From Acetobacteraceae bacterium (lineage in GTDB: Bacteria > Pseudomonadota > Alphaproteobacteria > Acetobacterales > Acetobacteraceae), in assembly GCA_027482245.1 (NCBI GenBank), contig JAIXWG010000049.1, positions 62,001 to 126,000 on the forward strand: 64,000 bases of DNA, written 5' to 3'. The translations under genes and the position numbers were made by a program. How positions within the stretch are numbered: position 1 is the stretch's first letter; every line of letters begins with the position of its first letter. Shown here in pieces: positions 44,874 through 52,826 of this stretch. Below the pieces are notes generated by a model. It was not told the origin of the DNA. It was given only the letters and a program-made list of their open reading frames with translations, and searched no databases.

Positions 44874-46838
44874 TCAGGCCGCCCGGAGCCGCGCTGACAG
44901 GCCGGCGAGGTTGTCCTGCAGGCGGCGTTCCTGGGCGCCGACCTCGTGGCCGAGGGCGATGACCTGGCGGGCGGCCTCGCCCAGGCTCGCGGTGCCGTCG
45001 GAGACGCCGGCGACCTCGGCGGTGACGCGGGCGGTGCCGTGGGCGGCCTGCTGGACGCTGCGGGCGATTTCCTGCGTGGCAGAGCCCTGCTGGTCGACCG
45101 CGGCGGCGATGGCGGCGGCGATGCTGTCCAGCGTGCCGATGATGCCGGCGATGCCCTGGATGGCGCTGGCGGAGGCCAGGGCCGATTGCTGCATCGCGCC
45201 GATCTGCTGGCCGATGTCGTCGGTGGCCTTGGCGGTCTGCGCCGCCAGTGCCTTCACCTCGGAGGCGACGACGGCGAAGCCCTTGCCCGCATCGCCCGCG
45301 CGCGCGGCTTCGATGGTCGCGTTCAGGGCCAGCAGGTTGGTGCGCGCGGCGATGTCGGCGATGAGCTGCACGACCTGGCCGATGCGCTGGCTGCCTTCCG
45401 CCAGGCCGCCCACGGTCTGGTCCGTGCGCCGGGCTTCCTCCACCGCCTGGCGCGCGGTGCGGGCGGCCTCCGCCACCTGGCGGGTGATTTCCGCGACGGA
45501 GGCGGAGAGTTCTTCGGTGGCGGCGGCGACGGTGGAGACTTCCGCCGAGGCCTGGCCGGCGCCTTCCGCCGCCCGGCCGGCGCGTTCGCCGGCGGCACTC
45601 GCGCGGTGGCCGAATTCGGCGCCGCTTTCGGCCAGCGCGTCGGAGGCGCGGTGCAGCGCGGTGGCGACGGCGCCGATCTCCCGATCCAGCTGGCCAGCGA
45701 TGGCAAGGGCGGTGTTGCGCCGTTCGGCTTCGGCCGCATCCCGCAGCCGATCCTGTTCGGCACGGAGCCTTGCCGCTTCCTCCGTGGTGGCACGGAGGGT
45801 TTCGGCGGCGCGGGCGATCTCCCCCAATTCGTCGCCACGGTCGCGGAAGGGCACGGGGGCGGCAGTCTCCCCGCCCGCGATGCCGTGCAGGCGATGGGCG
45901 ATCCGCGTCATCGGGCGGCGGATGCCTTCCGCCAGCCAGATGGCGGCGCCACCGGCGGCCAGCAGCAGCAGCGCCAGGGCGCCGAGCAGGCTCAGCCGGT
46001 TCGCCGCGGCCTCCTCCGCCATGGCGGTGCTGTCCTGCCAGAGTTCGATGACGCCCACGACCTCCCCGGCCAGGCTGCGCAGCGGCTGGGCGCGGGCGAC
46101 GCCCTCCCGCCCGTCCAGGGTGATGGCCCGCGTGGTGCTTTCGCCCCTGAGCGCGGCCTGCAGGGCTTCCGCGGGCAGCAGGCCGCCGCCCTGGCGGCTG
46201 GCGCCGAAGACCACCAGGCGGTCGCCAGCGGTGCGGTGCAGGACCACCTGTGCGCCGGTCTGGCGGTGAAGGCGTTCGGCGATGGCGGGGCCCATGGAGA
46301 AGCCGGCATCGACGGCGGCGACCACGCGGCCTTCGTGGCGCAGCGGCACCACGGCGAGGATGCTGATGTTCTCCCGCCCCGGCTCGATCCCCGCGGCGGG
46401 GCGGCCTTCGGCGAAGGCGCGCTGGATGGTTTCGCGCCGCGGGACCATGCGGTCGCCATGCGCCTCGGGCGTGTGGGCGCGGGCGAAGGCGATGCCGGGC
46501 GGCGTGACCACGTTCACCAGGCCCGGCCCATAGGCTTCGCTCAGCGCGCGATGGGCGGGGGCGAGGATGGCTAGGGTGGCCGCGCGGTCATTCGCCAGGA
46601 CGGCACGCAGCAGGTCCGGGTTGCCGGACAGGGTGGTGGCGATGCCGAGGGCGATGCGGCCTTCATCCTCGATGGCGGTGGACAGGCGGTCCGCGGCGGC
46701 GCCGATCATCGCATCCAGGCTGCGCGCGGCCTGAGCGTGCTGCTGCCAGAGGGCGAAGCCACCCATGGCAGCGCCGGAGACGAGTGCCGCGCCCCCGATG
46801 GCCGATAGAAGGCGGATTCGCAGTGACATATCCGGCAT
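44874..46838 (-). CDS. Methyl-accepting chemotaxis protein with periplasmic sensor and HAMP
   Basis: 654 residues. TM1 is about 8-28, a periplasmic Cache-like sensor about 35-280 ([40 protein letters not shown]), TM2 about 287-308, HAMP about 309-360 ([18 protein letters not shown]), and the signalling hairpin tip [40 protein letters not shown]. It lacks an obvious C-terminal CheR-binding pentapeptide. Its ligand is unknown. It is convergent with the sulfite reductase operon; no che genes are in the window. Confidence 0.92.
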   Translation of the reverse strand: MPDMSLRIRLLSAIGGAALVSGAAMGGFALWQQHAQAARSLDAMIGAAADRLSTAIEDEGRIALGIATTLSGNPDLLRAVLANDRAATLAILAPAHRALSEAYGPGLVNVVTPPGIAFARAHTPEAHGDRMVPRRETIQRAFAEGRPAAGIEPGRENISILAVVPLRHEGRVVAAVDAGFSMGPAIAERLHRQTGAQVVLHRTAGDRLVVFGASRQGGGLLPAEALQAALRGESTTRAITLDGREGVARAQPLRSLAGEVVGVIELWQDSTAMAEEAAANRLSLLGALALLLLAAGGAAIWLAEGIRRPMTRIAHRLHGIAGGETAAPVPFRDRGDELGEIARAAETLRATTEEAARLRAEQDRLRDAAEAERRNTALAIAGQLDREIGAVATALHRASDALAESGAEFGHRASAAGERAGRAAEGAGQASAEVSTVAAATEELSASVAEITRQVAEAARTARQAVEEARRTDQTVGGLAEGSQRIGQVVQLIADIAARTNLLALNATIEAARAGDAGKGFAVVASEVKALAAQTAKATDDIGQQIGAMQQSALASASAIQGIAGIIGTLDSIAAAIAAAVDQQGSATQEIARSVQQAAHGTARVTAEVAGVSDGTASLGEAARQVIALGHEVGAQERRLQDNLAGLSARLRAA

Positions 46839-46910
46839 CGGGCTGCTCCGTTTGCCCGATGATTCCCGAGATTCGTTGACGGAGCATGACTCGCCGGCGG
46901 TGGGTGGCGA

Positions 46911-47603
46911 TCACCCGCCGCCGGGGGCGGCGTAGGGCACGCCCACCGTGCGGACCAGCCAGGCGAGGCGGTGGCGCTGCGCGGCCTGGGCGTGGGCGCG
47001 GGCGGCGGTCTCGGCGGCCTCCCCATCGCGGGCCTGCAGGGCGGCGAGGATGGCCTGGTGCTCGGCGTGGGCCTGCTGGGCGCGGCCGCCGACGGTCAGC
47101 AGCGTGGGCAGCAGCGCCATGGTGGCGCCGAGCTGTTCCAGGCTGCGCAGCAGATAGCGGTTGTGGGCGGCCAGGTAGAGCAGGCCGTGCAGGCGCTGGT
47201 TGGTGGCGGCCAGGGCCTGGGCGTCGTCGAAATGCGCGGGTTCGGACGCGATGAGTTCGGCCATGGCGCCGATCTCGGTCGGGCTGGCGTGCTGGGCGGC
47301 CAGGCGCGCGGCGGCGCCTTCCAGCACCTCCCGCATCACATAGAGCTCGACCACCTGCGCGTGGTCCGGCCGCGTGACGGTCAGGCCGCGGCGGGCCTCG
47401 TGGGTGAGAAGCCCCTCCGATTCCAGGCGGGCGATGGCCTGGCGGACGGGGGTGCGGGAGACGCCGAAGCGGGCGGCGAGGTCCGTTTCCGTCAGGCGCA
47501 GGCCAGGCGCCAGGGTGCCGTCCCGGATCGCGGCGCGGATGCGCGCATAGGCTTCCTGGCCGAGGTCCCGGCTCGGTTCGCGGCTGGGCAGGGGCATGTC
47601 CAT
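46911..47603 (-). CDS. GntR-family regulator with FCD domain (FadR subfamily)
   Basis: 230 residues. The winged helix (LRLTETDLAARFGVSRTPVRQAIARLESEGLLTHEARRGLTVT, about 35-78) is followed by an all-helical FCD effector domain with ELYVMREVLEGAAARLA and the histidine NQRLHGLLYLAAHN. It is divergent, 96 nt apart, from tcuA, so it is likely the tricarballylate-locus regulator; TcuR in Salmonella is of a different family (LysR). Confidence 0.88.
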   Translation of the reverse strand: MDMPLPSREPSRDLGQEAYARIRAAIRDGTLAPGLRLTETDLAARFGVSRTPVRQAIARLESEGLLTHEARRGLTVTRPDHAQVVELYVMREVLEGAAARLAAQHASPTEIGAMAELIASEPAHFDDAQALAATNQRLHGLLYLAAHNRYLLRSLEQLGATMALLPTLLTVGGRAQQAHAEHQAILAALQARDGEAAETAARAHAQAAQRHRLAWLVRTVGVPYAAPGGG

Positions 47604-47642
47604 GGCGCTTGTCTAGCCCAGGCCGGGGCGCGAATGGAACGG

Positions 47643-47676
47643 GTATCTGGACATCACTGGATACCGTTGGATACAA
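47643..47676. promoter_or_regulatory. Operator candidates between the GntR gene and tcuA
   Basis: GGTATC (47642-47647) and GGATACC (47659-47665) form an inverted pair, and TTGGATACAA (47667-47676) is a near-palindrome close to the TTGTATACAA-like sites of FadR/VanR-type GntR regulators. They lie 25-60 nt before the tcuA start, where a repressor could act. Confidence 0.45.
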
Positions 47677-47699
47677 CAGGGCATCCAGGAAGTCCGAGC

Positions 47700-49097
47700 A
47701 TGCCCGATTTCTCCCGAACCTATGACGTGCTGGTCGTCGGCGGCGGCAATGCCGCGCTCTGCGCCGCCATCACGGCGGCCCGTGCCGGCGCGAGCGTGAT
47801 CCTGTGCGAGGCGTCCCCTCCCCCGCTGCGCGGCGGCAATTCGCGGCACACGCGCAACCTGCGAACCATGCATCCGGGGCCCACCCAGGTGATGACGGAC
47901 AGCTACCTGGAGGAGGAGTACTGGGACGATCTGCGGCGCGTGACCGCGGGCAAGACGGATGAGGCGCTGGCGCGGATGTGCATCCGCGCGAGCCAGCATG
48001 CGCCGGATTTCCTGGCGAGCTGCGGCGTAGTGTTCCAGCCCAGCCTCTCCGGCACGCTGTCGCTGTCGCGCACCAATGCGTTCTTCCTCGGCGGCGGCAA
48101 GGCGCTGCTGAATGCGCTGTACCGCGAATGCGCCAGGCTCGGCATCGTCACGCTCTATGACACCGAGGTTCAGCATATCCAGGTGGAGGAAGGCTGGGCG
48201 ACGGAGGCGGTCGTCAGCCATGCCGGCTTCCCGGAACGCATCCGCTTCAAGGCGCTGGTGGCATCGAGCGGCGGCTTCCAGGCCAACCGCAACTGGCTGC
48301 GGGAATACTGGGGCGATGCGGCGGACAATTTCCAGATCCGCGGTACGCCCTATGCGCAGGGCACGATCCTCAAGGACCTGCTGGCGCAGGGCGTGCAGGA
48401 GGTCGGCGATCCGACGCAGTTCCACGCGGTGGCGAATGACGCCCGCGCGCCGATGGAGGATGGCGGGCTCGCCATGCGGCTGGATTGCGTGCCCTTCGCC
48501 GTCGTCGTGAACCGCAATGTCGAGCGCTTCTATGACGAGGGCGAGGATGTCTGGCCGAAGCGCTACGCCATCTGGGGCCGCCTGATCGCGCAGCAGCCAG
48601 GCCAGGTGGCGCTGGCGGTGACGGACAGCCAGGCGGTGATGAACTTCCTGCCCTCGGTCTATCCCCCCTACAAGGCGGACAGCATCGCGGGCATCGCGCA
48701 GCAGGCGGGGATGGATGCGGCGAAGCTGGAGAAGGTGATCGCCGACTACAACGCCGCCGTCGTGCCCGGCACCTTCCAGCCGATGGTGCCGGATGACTGC
48801 CGGACGGAGGGTCTCACGCCGCCGAAAAGCCACTGGGCGCGGCGCATCGACCGGCCGCCCTACTACGCCTATCCGCTGCGGCCCGGCATCACCTTCACCT
48901 TCCTCAGCGTGAAGGTGGATGACAAGGCGCGGGTGCTGATGGCGGATGGGAAGCCTTCCGGGAACATGTTCGCCAGCGGCGAGATCATGTCCGGCAACAT
49001 CCTCGGCCAGGGCTACCTGGCGGGGTTCGGCATGACGCTGGGCACGGTCTTCGGCCGCCTGGCCGGTGAGGGAGCGGCGAAGCATGTCCGCAACTGA
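47700..49097 (+). CDS. tcuA: FAD-dependent tricarballylate dehydrogenase TcuA
   Basis: 465 residues. VLVVGGGNAALCAAITAARAGASVILCEAS is the FAD motif; GGNSRHTRNLRTMH, GGGKALLNALYRECARLG and the C-terminal GEIMSGNILGQGYLAGFGMTLGTVFGRLAGEGAA are typical of TcuA. In Salmonella TcuA oxidises tricarballylate to cis-aconitate, and TcuB reoxidises its FAD. Here tcuB follows with a 14-nt overlap, which supports the call. No TcuC permease is present. Confidence 0.9.
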   Translation: MPDFSRTYDVLVVGGGNAALCAAITAARAGASVILCEASPPPLRGGNSRHTRNLRTMHPGPTQVMTDSYLEEEYWDDLRRVTAGKTDEALARMCIRASQHAPDFLASCGVVFQPSLSGTLSLSRTNAFFLGGGKALLNALYRECARLGIVTLYDTEVQHIQVEEGWATEAVVSHAGFPERIRFKALVASSGGFQANRNWLREYWGDAADNFQIRGTPYAQGTILKDLLAQGVQEVGDPTQFHAVANDARAPMEDGGLAMRLDCVPFAVVVNRNVERFYDEGEDVWPKRYAIWGRLIAQQPGQVALAVTDSQAVMNFLPSVYPPYKADSIAGIAQQAGMDAAKLEKVIADYNAAVVPGTFQPMVPDDCRTEGLTPPKSHWARRIDRPPYYAYPLRPGITFTFLSVKVDDKARVLMADGKPSGNMFASGEIMSGNILGQGYLAGFGMTLGTVFGRLAGEGAAKHVRN

Positions 49098-50229
49098 GAT
49101 GAGCAAGCTGGACGCGCTGCTGCGCGAGGCCGAGGTCACGGAAAGCGACGCCTACCAGGAAGCGCGGCGCCAGATGGCAGTGTGCAATGCCTGCCGGTAT
49201 TGCGAGGGCTATTGCGCGGTCTTCCCGGCGATGGCGGCGCGGCGGGAGTTCGAGACCGCGGACCTGACGCACCTCGCCAATCTCTGCCATGGCTGCAAGG
49301 GCTGCTACCACGCCTGCCAGTACGCGCCGCCGCATGCCTTCGGCATCAACATCCCCGCCACCTTCGCGACCATCCGGCAGGAGAGCTACGCGCAATACGC
49401 CTGGCCGCCCGCGATGGGCCGCGCCTTCGAGAAGAACGGCACGGTGGTGGTGGCCGTCGCGACGCTGTTCGTGACGCTGGCGCTGCTGCTGGCGGTGGCG
49501 CTGGTGGATCCGTCGAAGCTGTGGACGGCACAGACGGGCACGGGCGCCTTCTTCCGCATCATCCCGCTCTGGCTGATCAACACGCTGGCCGGCGCCAGCT
49601 TCGGCTTCGCGATCCTGGCCATGGCGATGGGGGCGGTACGCTACCTCCGCGGCACGGGCGGGCTGGGCGGGCCGATCACGCCGGCGCCGGCGGCGGAGGC
49701 CGCCGTGGATGTGCTGACGCTACGGAATCTCGGCGGTGGCGGGCATGGCTGCAACGATGTCGATGACAGCTTCGCGCAGCAACGCCGCTGGCTGCACCAG
49801 GCGATGTTCTACGGCTTCATGCTCTGCTTCGCGGCGACAACGACGGGCGCCATCTACCACCACGTCTTCGGCTGGCGGTCACCGCATGAGTTCTTCAGCC
49901 TGCCCGTGCAGCTCGGCACCTGGGGCGGCGTGCTGCTGTGCATCGGCACGGCCGGGCTGATGCGGGTGAAGGTCATCACCGATCCCGTGCCGGTGGCGCG
50001 CAAGCTGATGGGCGGCGAGTATGCGATGCTCGGCCTGCTGTTCCTGATCGGCGCGACGGGGCTGCTGCTGCTGGCGGTGCGGCATACCGGCGCCATGGGC
50101 TTCATGCTGGCGCTGCATTTCGGCCTGGTGCTGTCGCTGTTCGTCGTGCTGCCCTACAGCAAGATGGTGCACGGCGTGTATCGCGGCATCGCCCTGCTGC
50201 GGAATGCGCGGGAGCGTGTGAAAGGCTAG
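49084..50229 (+). CDS. tcuB: Tricarballylate utilization membrane protein TcuB
   Basis: 381 residues. The N-terminal part has two ferredoxin-like cysteine clusters, CNACRYCEGYCAVFP and CHGCKGCYHACQYAPPHAF, for two 4Fe-4S centres. About six hydrophobic helices follow, with several histidines (HQAMFYGFMLCF; IYHHVFGW; MVHGVYRG) that could bind heme. TcuB passes electrons from FADH2 of TcuA to the membrane quinone pool. It is convergent with the bilin reductase gene, overlapping by 4 nt. Confidence 0.92.
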   Translation: MSATEMSKLDALLREAEVTESDAYQEARRQMAVCNACRYCEGYCAVFPAMAARREFETADLTHLANLCHGCKGCYHACQYAPPHAFGINIPATFATIRQESYAQYAWPPAMGRAFEKNGTVVVAVATLFVTLALLLAVALVDPSKLWTAQTGTGAFFRIIPLWLINTLAGASFGFAILAMAMGAVRYLRGTGGLGGPITPAPAAEAAVDVLTLRNLGGGGHGCNDVDDSFAQQRRWLHQAMFYGFMLCFAATTTGAIYHHVFGWRSPHEFFSLPVQLGTWGGVLLCIGTAGLMRVKVITDPVPVARKLMGGEYAMLGLLFLIGATGLLLLAVRHTGAMGFMLALHFGLVLSLFVVLPYSKMVHGVYRGIALLRNARERVKG

Positions 50230-50933
50230 GCGGCCGCCGCCGGGCTCGGCACCGGCGGGAAGAGGCATTCCGCGATGAAGGCATCGGCGAGGTCGGCGCC
50301 GATGCAGGAAGCGAGCATCCGGCGCGTGCGGTCGTTGCGGCGCTGGCCTTCGATGTAGCGGGCCTGTGCGGCCGCCATCGCGCCGGGATCGCAGCCCCCG
50401 GCCGGGGCGAGGCGCCGCAGCGTCGCGGCGCCGAGATCAAGCCCGGCCTGGAAGGCGACGGCATCCGCTGGCCGCACGGCGACGACGCGGGGCGAGAAGA
50501 TCGCCGTCCACTCCGGCAGGATGCGGGACGCGCCAAGCGCGGCGCGCTGCGCGGCGACGTCCTCGCCCCAGGCCTCGATCAGCACATCGGCCTGAGGCAC
50601 CGTTGGCGAGAGGTCGAGGAAGCAGCCCGTCGCCCGATCCTCGCCCGCGATGACGTCGAAGCCGTAGATCGGCAGCGCCTGGTCGAGATGCGGGAAAGCG
50701 CAGGCATGCAGCACCGCGATCTCGCCCGGGATCGCGAAGTATTCGACATGCAGGCGGCGCAGCGCGGGCGTTCGGACCACCGTGTTGCGCCAGGCGATCG
50801 GCCGGCGCAGCGTGCCGGCCACGGCGGCTCGCGCCAGCCAATCCTCCATCGGCAGCGCCCGCGCGCCGGGCAGCGCGAGCGCCGTGGCGGCCAGCGCATC
50901 GGCCGCATCCTCCAGGCGCCGCAGCAGCGACAT
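50226..50933 (-). CDS. Ferredoxin-dependent bilin reductase (HY2 family)
   Basis: 235 residues, near the usual 230-250. HVEYFAIPGEIAVLHACAFPHLDQALPIYGFDVIAG (about 62-97) and RYIEGQRRNDRTRRMLASCIG (about 192-212) are the family's two conserved blocks; Asp93 in YGFD and Asp201 in RRND are candidates for the catalytic aspartates. Family enzymes reduce biliverdin to phycocyanobilin, phycoerythrobilin or related bilins; the product here cannot be told. It is last in the operon, 3 nt after heme oxygenase, with a phytochrome upstream. The gene is rare outside cyanobacteria, algae, plants and phages; a pcyA next to a phytochrome is known in Bradyrhizobium ORS278. Confidence 0.82.
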   Translation of the reverse strand: MSLLRRLEDAADALAATALALPGARALPMEDWLARAAVAGTLRRPIAWRNTVVRTPALRRLHVEYFAIPGEIAVLHACAFPHLDQALPIYGFDVIAGEDRATGCFLDLSPTVPQADVLIEAWGEDVAAQRAALGASRILPEWTAIFSPRVVAVRPADAVAFQAGLDLGAATLRRLAPAGGCDPGAMAAAQARYIEGQRRNDRTRRMLASCIGADLADAFIAECLFPPVPSPAAAA

Positions 50934-50936
50934 GCG

Positions 50937-51572
50937 TCAGGCGCCCGCCATCCAGCGGTCCAGCACGTCGAAGGCCCGGCGCGCCGCGGCGATGACGGCG
51001 TCGGGATCGAATTGCGCGGCCTCCGCACCCTCATCCAGCGCAAGGCGGAAGTCGCGCCACAGCGTGCCGGTCTCCGGCCCATGCGGCACGACATGGGCGG
51101 CGCCGTCGGCGGCGCCGATGCCGAGCGTGGCGTGCAGGTGGCGCGCGATGAGCTGGCCGCCCAGCGTCGAGCCCTCGAGCACATAGAGGGCGCCCAGCGC
51201 CTGTTCCACGCTGCGGATGGCCAGCGCCTCGCAGCGCGGCAGGGCGGCGATGGCGTCCGGCGTATAGCCGAGCGCGACAAGGTCATCGACCAGGGCCGCG
51301 CGGCGGTTCAGGCGGCGGTGCAGCGCCAGGCATGCCGGCAGGCGATGCGCCATGGCTTCCAGCGCGCTTTCCAGCGGTGCGTGATGGCCATGCAGCCGCG
51401 CCACGAGCCGGCTGTATTCCGCCATGGTCAGGTCGGGGGCCATCAGCCGCGCGAAGCGGGCATTCGCCTCGATCCGGTCATGCAGGTCCCGCGTTTCCTG
51501 CCGCAGCCGGAGCGTGAGCGGTGGGGCCAGGGTGGGGAAGGCCGGGGCCTCCGCCAGTGCAATCGACATCAT
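50937..51572 (-). CDS. bphO: Biliverdin-producing heme oxygenase (BphO/HO family)
   Basis: 211 residues. LRQETRDLHDRIEANARFARLMAPDLTMAEY carries the proximal heme histidine (about His31), and YVLEGSTLGGQLIARHLHATLG is the distal-helix motif. It opens heme to biliverdin IX-alpha, iron and CO. The ATG overlaps the stop of the chemoreceptor-like gene by 4 nt, and bilin reductase follows after 3 nt, so heme to reduced bilin is a two-gene pathway here. Confidence 0.9.
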   Translation of the reverse strand: MMSIALAEAPAFPTLAPPLTLRLRQETRDLHDRIEANARFARLMAPDLTMAEYSRLVARLHGHHAPLESALEAMAHRLPACLALHRRLNRRAALVDDLVALGYTPDAIAALPRCEALAIRSVEQALGALYVLEGSTLGGQLIARHLHATLGIGAADGAAHVVPHGPETGTLWRDFRLALDEGAEAAQFDPDAVIAAARRAFDVLDRWMAGA

Positions 51573-52486
51573 GTCAGCGCCTTCTGCGTCTCGATCGTGG
51601 CGGTCAGCAGCCCCTCGCGGTTGCGCACCACGCCTTCGGCCGAGACCGTCAGCGTGTCGAGCGAACGGGTGAGCTGCACATAGGCCTCCCCCGTCTCGCT
51701 GATCGCGAGCTGCATGCGGGTGATCACGTCATTCACACCGGCCATCATGCCGGCGGCATCCACGGTCTGCTGGCAGCCATCGGCGATGCGTTCCGCCAGC
51801 GATCGCTGCCGCCCCAGCAGGTCCGTCAGCGTCGCCGTCGCGCCATGGACGGCGCCGACGATGGCGCCGAAATCGGCCTGCACGCCGCGGGTGGCGGCGA
51901 CCAGGTCGCGCAGCCGCGATTCGATGTTGGCGCTCAGCGTCCCGGCTTCCCCGGCCAGCACCTTCACCTCCTGCGCGATGACGGCGAAGCCGGCGCCGTG
52001 CTGGCCGGCGCGCGTCGCCTCGATCCGTGCATTCAGCGACAACAGGTTCGTCTGCGCGGAGATCTTGTTGATGCCGCGCAGGAACTCCCCGATCGTGGCG
52101 AAGGTGGAGACCAGCGCGTCGATGGAGGTGGCGCCGGCGGCGGCACGGGATTCGGCATCCTCCGCCTGGGCGCGGGCGGCGTCCGTCAGGCTCGTCATCT
52201 CCTGCGTGGAGGCGAGCAGCGCCTCACCGGCCGCCTGGGATCGGCTCAGGAAGTCGGACGTCTCCGACGCGCTGACGGAGAGCGAGCAGGCCTCCATCAT
52301 CGTGCCTTCCAGCGTGCTGGAGAGCTTGGCGCCCGCATCGCGGATCACCGAGCATTCCTCCAGCACGCGGGCGGAGAGGAAGTCGAGGCGGGAGAAGTCC
52401 TTCTCGCCCTCCGGGCGCGGCCTGCCGCGGCGGTCATTGACCACCCCGTCACTCTCGGCGCCCGCAATCCTTGCCGTGCCGTCCAT
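51569..52486 (-). CDS. Cytoplasmic chemoreceptor-like (MCP signalling domain) protein
   Basis: 305 residues without any hydrophobic helix or sensor domain. The MCP hairpin tip is clear: INKISAQTNLLSLNARIEATRAGQHGAGFAVIAQEVKVLAGEAG (about 142-185), flanked by long alanine-rich heptad helices (about 65-140 and 185-300). The first ~35 residues are charged and probably flexible. It would signal to CheW/CheA or act as a scaffold, taking its input from another protein; the phytochrome and STAS protein encoded upstream are the obvious candidates. It overlaps the heme oxygenase gene by 4 nt. Confidence 0.85.
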   Translation of the reverse strand: MDGTARIAGAESDGVVNDRRGRPRPEGEKDFSRLDFLSARVLEECSVIRDAGAKLSSTLEGTMMEACSLSVSASETSDFLSRSQAAGEALLASTQEMTSLTDAARAQAEDAESRAAAGATSIDALVSTFATIGEFLRGINKISAQTNLLSLNARIEATRAGQHGAGFAVIAQEVKVLAGEAGTLSANIESRLRDLVAATRGVQADFGAIVGAVHGATATLTDLLGRQRSLAERIADGCQQTVDAAGMMAGVNDVITRMQLAISETGEAYVQLTRSLDTLTVSAEGVVRNREGLLTATIETQKALT

Positions 52487-52503
52487 GACAACCTCCGCGG
52501 TGG

Positions 52504-52815
52504 CTATTGGATCTGGAGCACCTTGCCCAGATTGGCCTTGTGCATCAGGGACAGCACCGCCGGGTTGGCGTTGACGATGCCGACGGACTTGTTCTTCGAT
52601 TTTGCCGTGTGGCTCAGCATCATCAGCATGCCGGCGCTCGCGGCCTCCATGCTCTGCACGCCCGCGAAATCGAGGCGGATCTGCGTGACCGCGCCATTGG
52701 CGAGGACGGGTTCAAGCTGCTGCTTGAGCGTGACCTGGCTCATGCTGTCCAGCACGCCGCGCAGCGTGACGGAGGCCTGCGAACCGCTGGCCTGGACGGA
52801 GACATTGATGGACAT
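52504..52815 (-). CDS. STAS-domain protein (anti-sigma factor antagonist-like)
   Basis: 103 residues, a single STAS domain. VTLRGVLDSMSQVTLKQQLEPVLANGAVTQIRLDFAGVQSMEAASAGMLMMLSHTAKSKNK follows the strand-helix order of SpoIIAA/RsbV. ASAG (about residues 60-63) occupies the place of the phosphorylatable DSSG loop, keeping a Ser but losing the Asp. It begins 11 nt after the phytochrome stop with GGAGAC as ribosome site. No RsbW-type kinase is in the window, so its partner is unknown; it may act directly with the phytochrome or the chemoreceptor-like protein. Confidence 0.85.
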   Translation of the reverse strand: MSINVSVQASGSQASVTLRGVLDSMSQVTLKQQLEPVLANGAVTQIRLDFAGVQSMEAASAGMLMMLSHTAKSKNKSVGIVNANPAVLSLMHKANLGKVLQIQ

Positions 52816-52826
52816 GGCGGGTCTCC

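Noticed and set aside
50226..50933. Assignment of the bilin reductase as PcyA specifically.
   Set aside because: The sequence is too divergent to separate PcyA, PebS, PcyX or HY2 types without a phylogeny, so only the family is named.
51569..52486. A truncated or frameshifted membrane chemoreceptor.
   Set aside because: No transmembrane or HAMP remnant is seen in any frame upstream; the gene starts 17 nt after the STAS stop and looks complete as a soluble protein.
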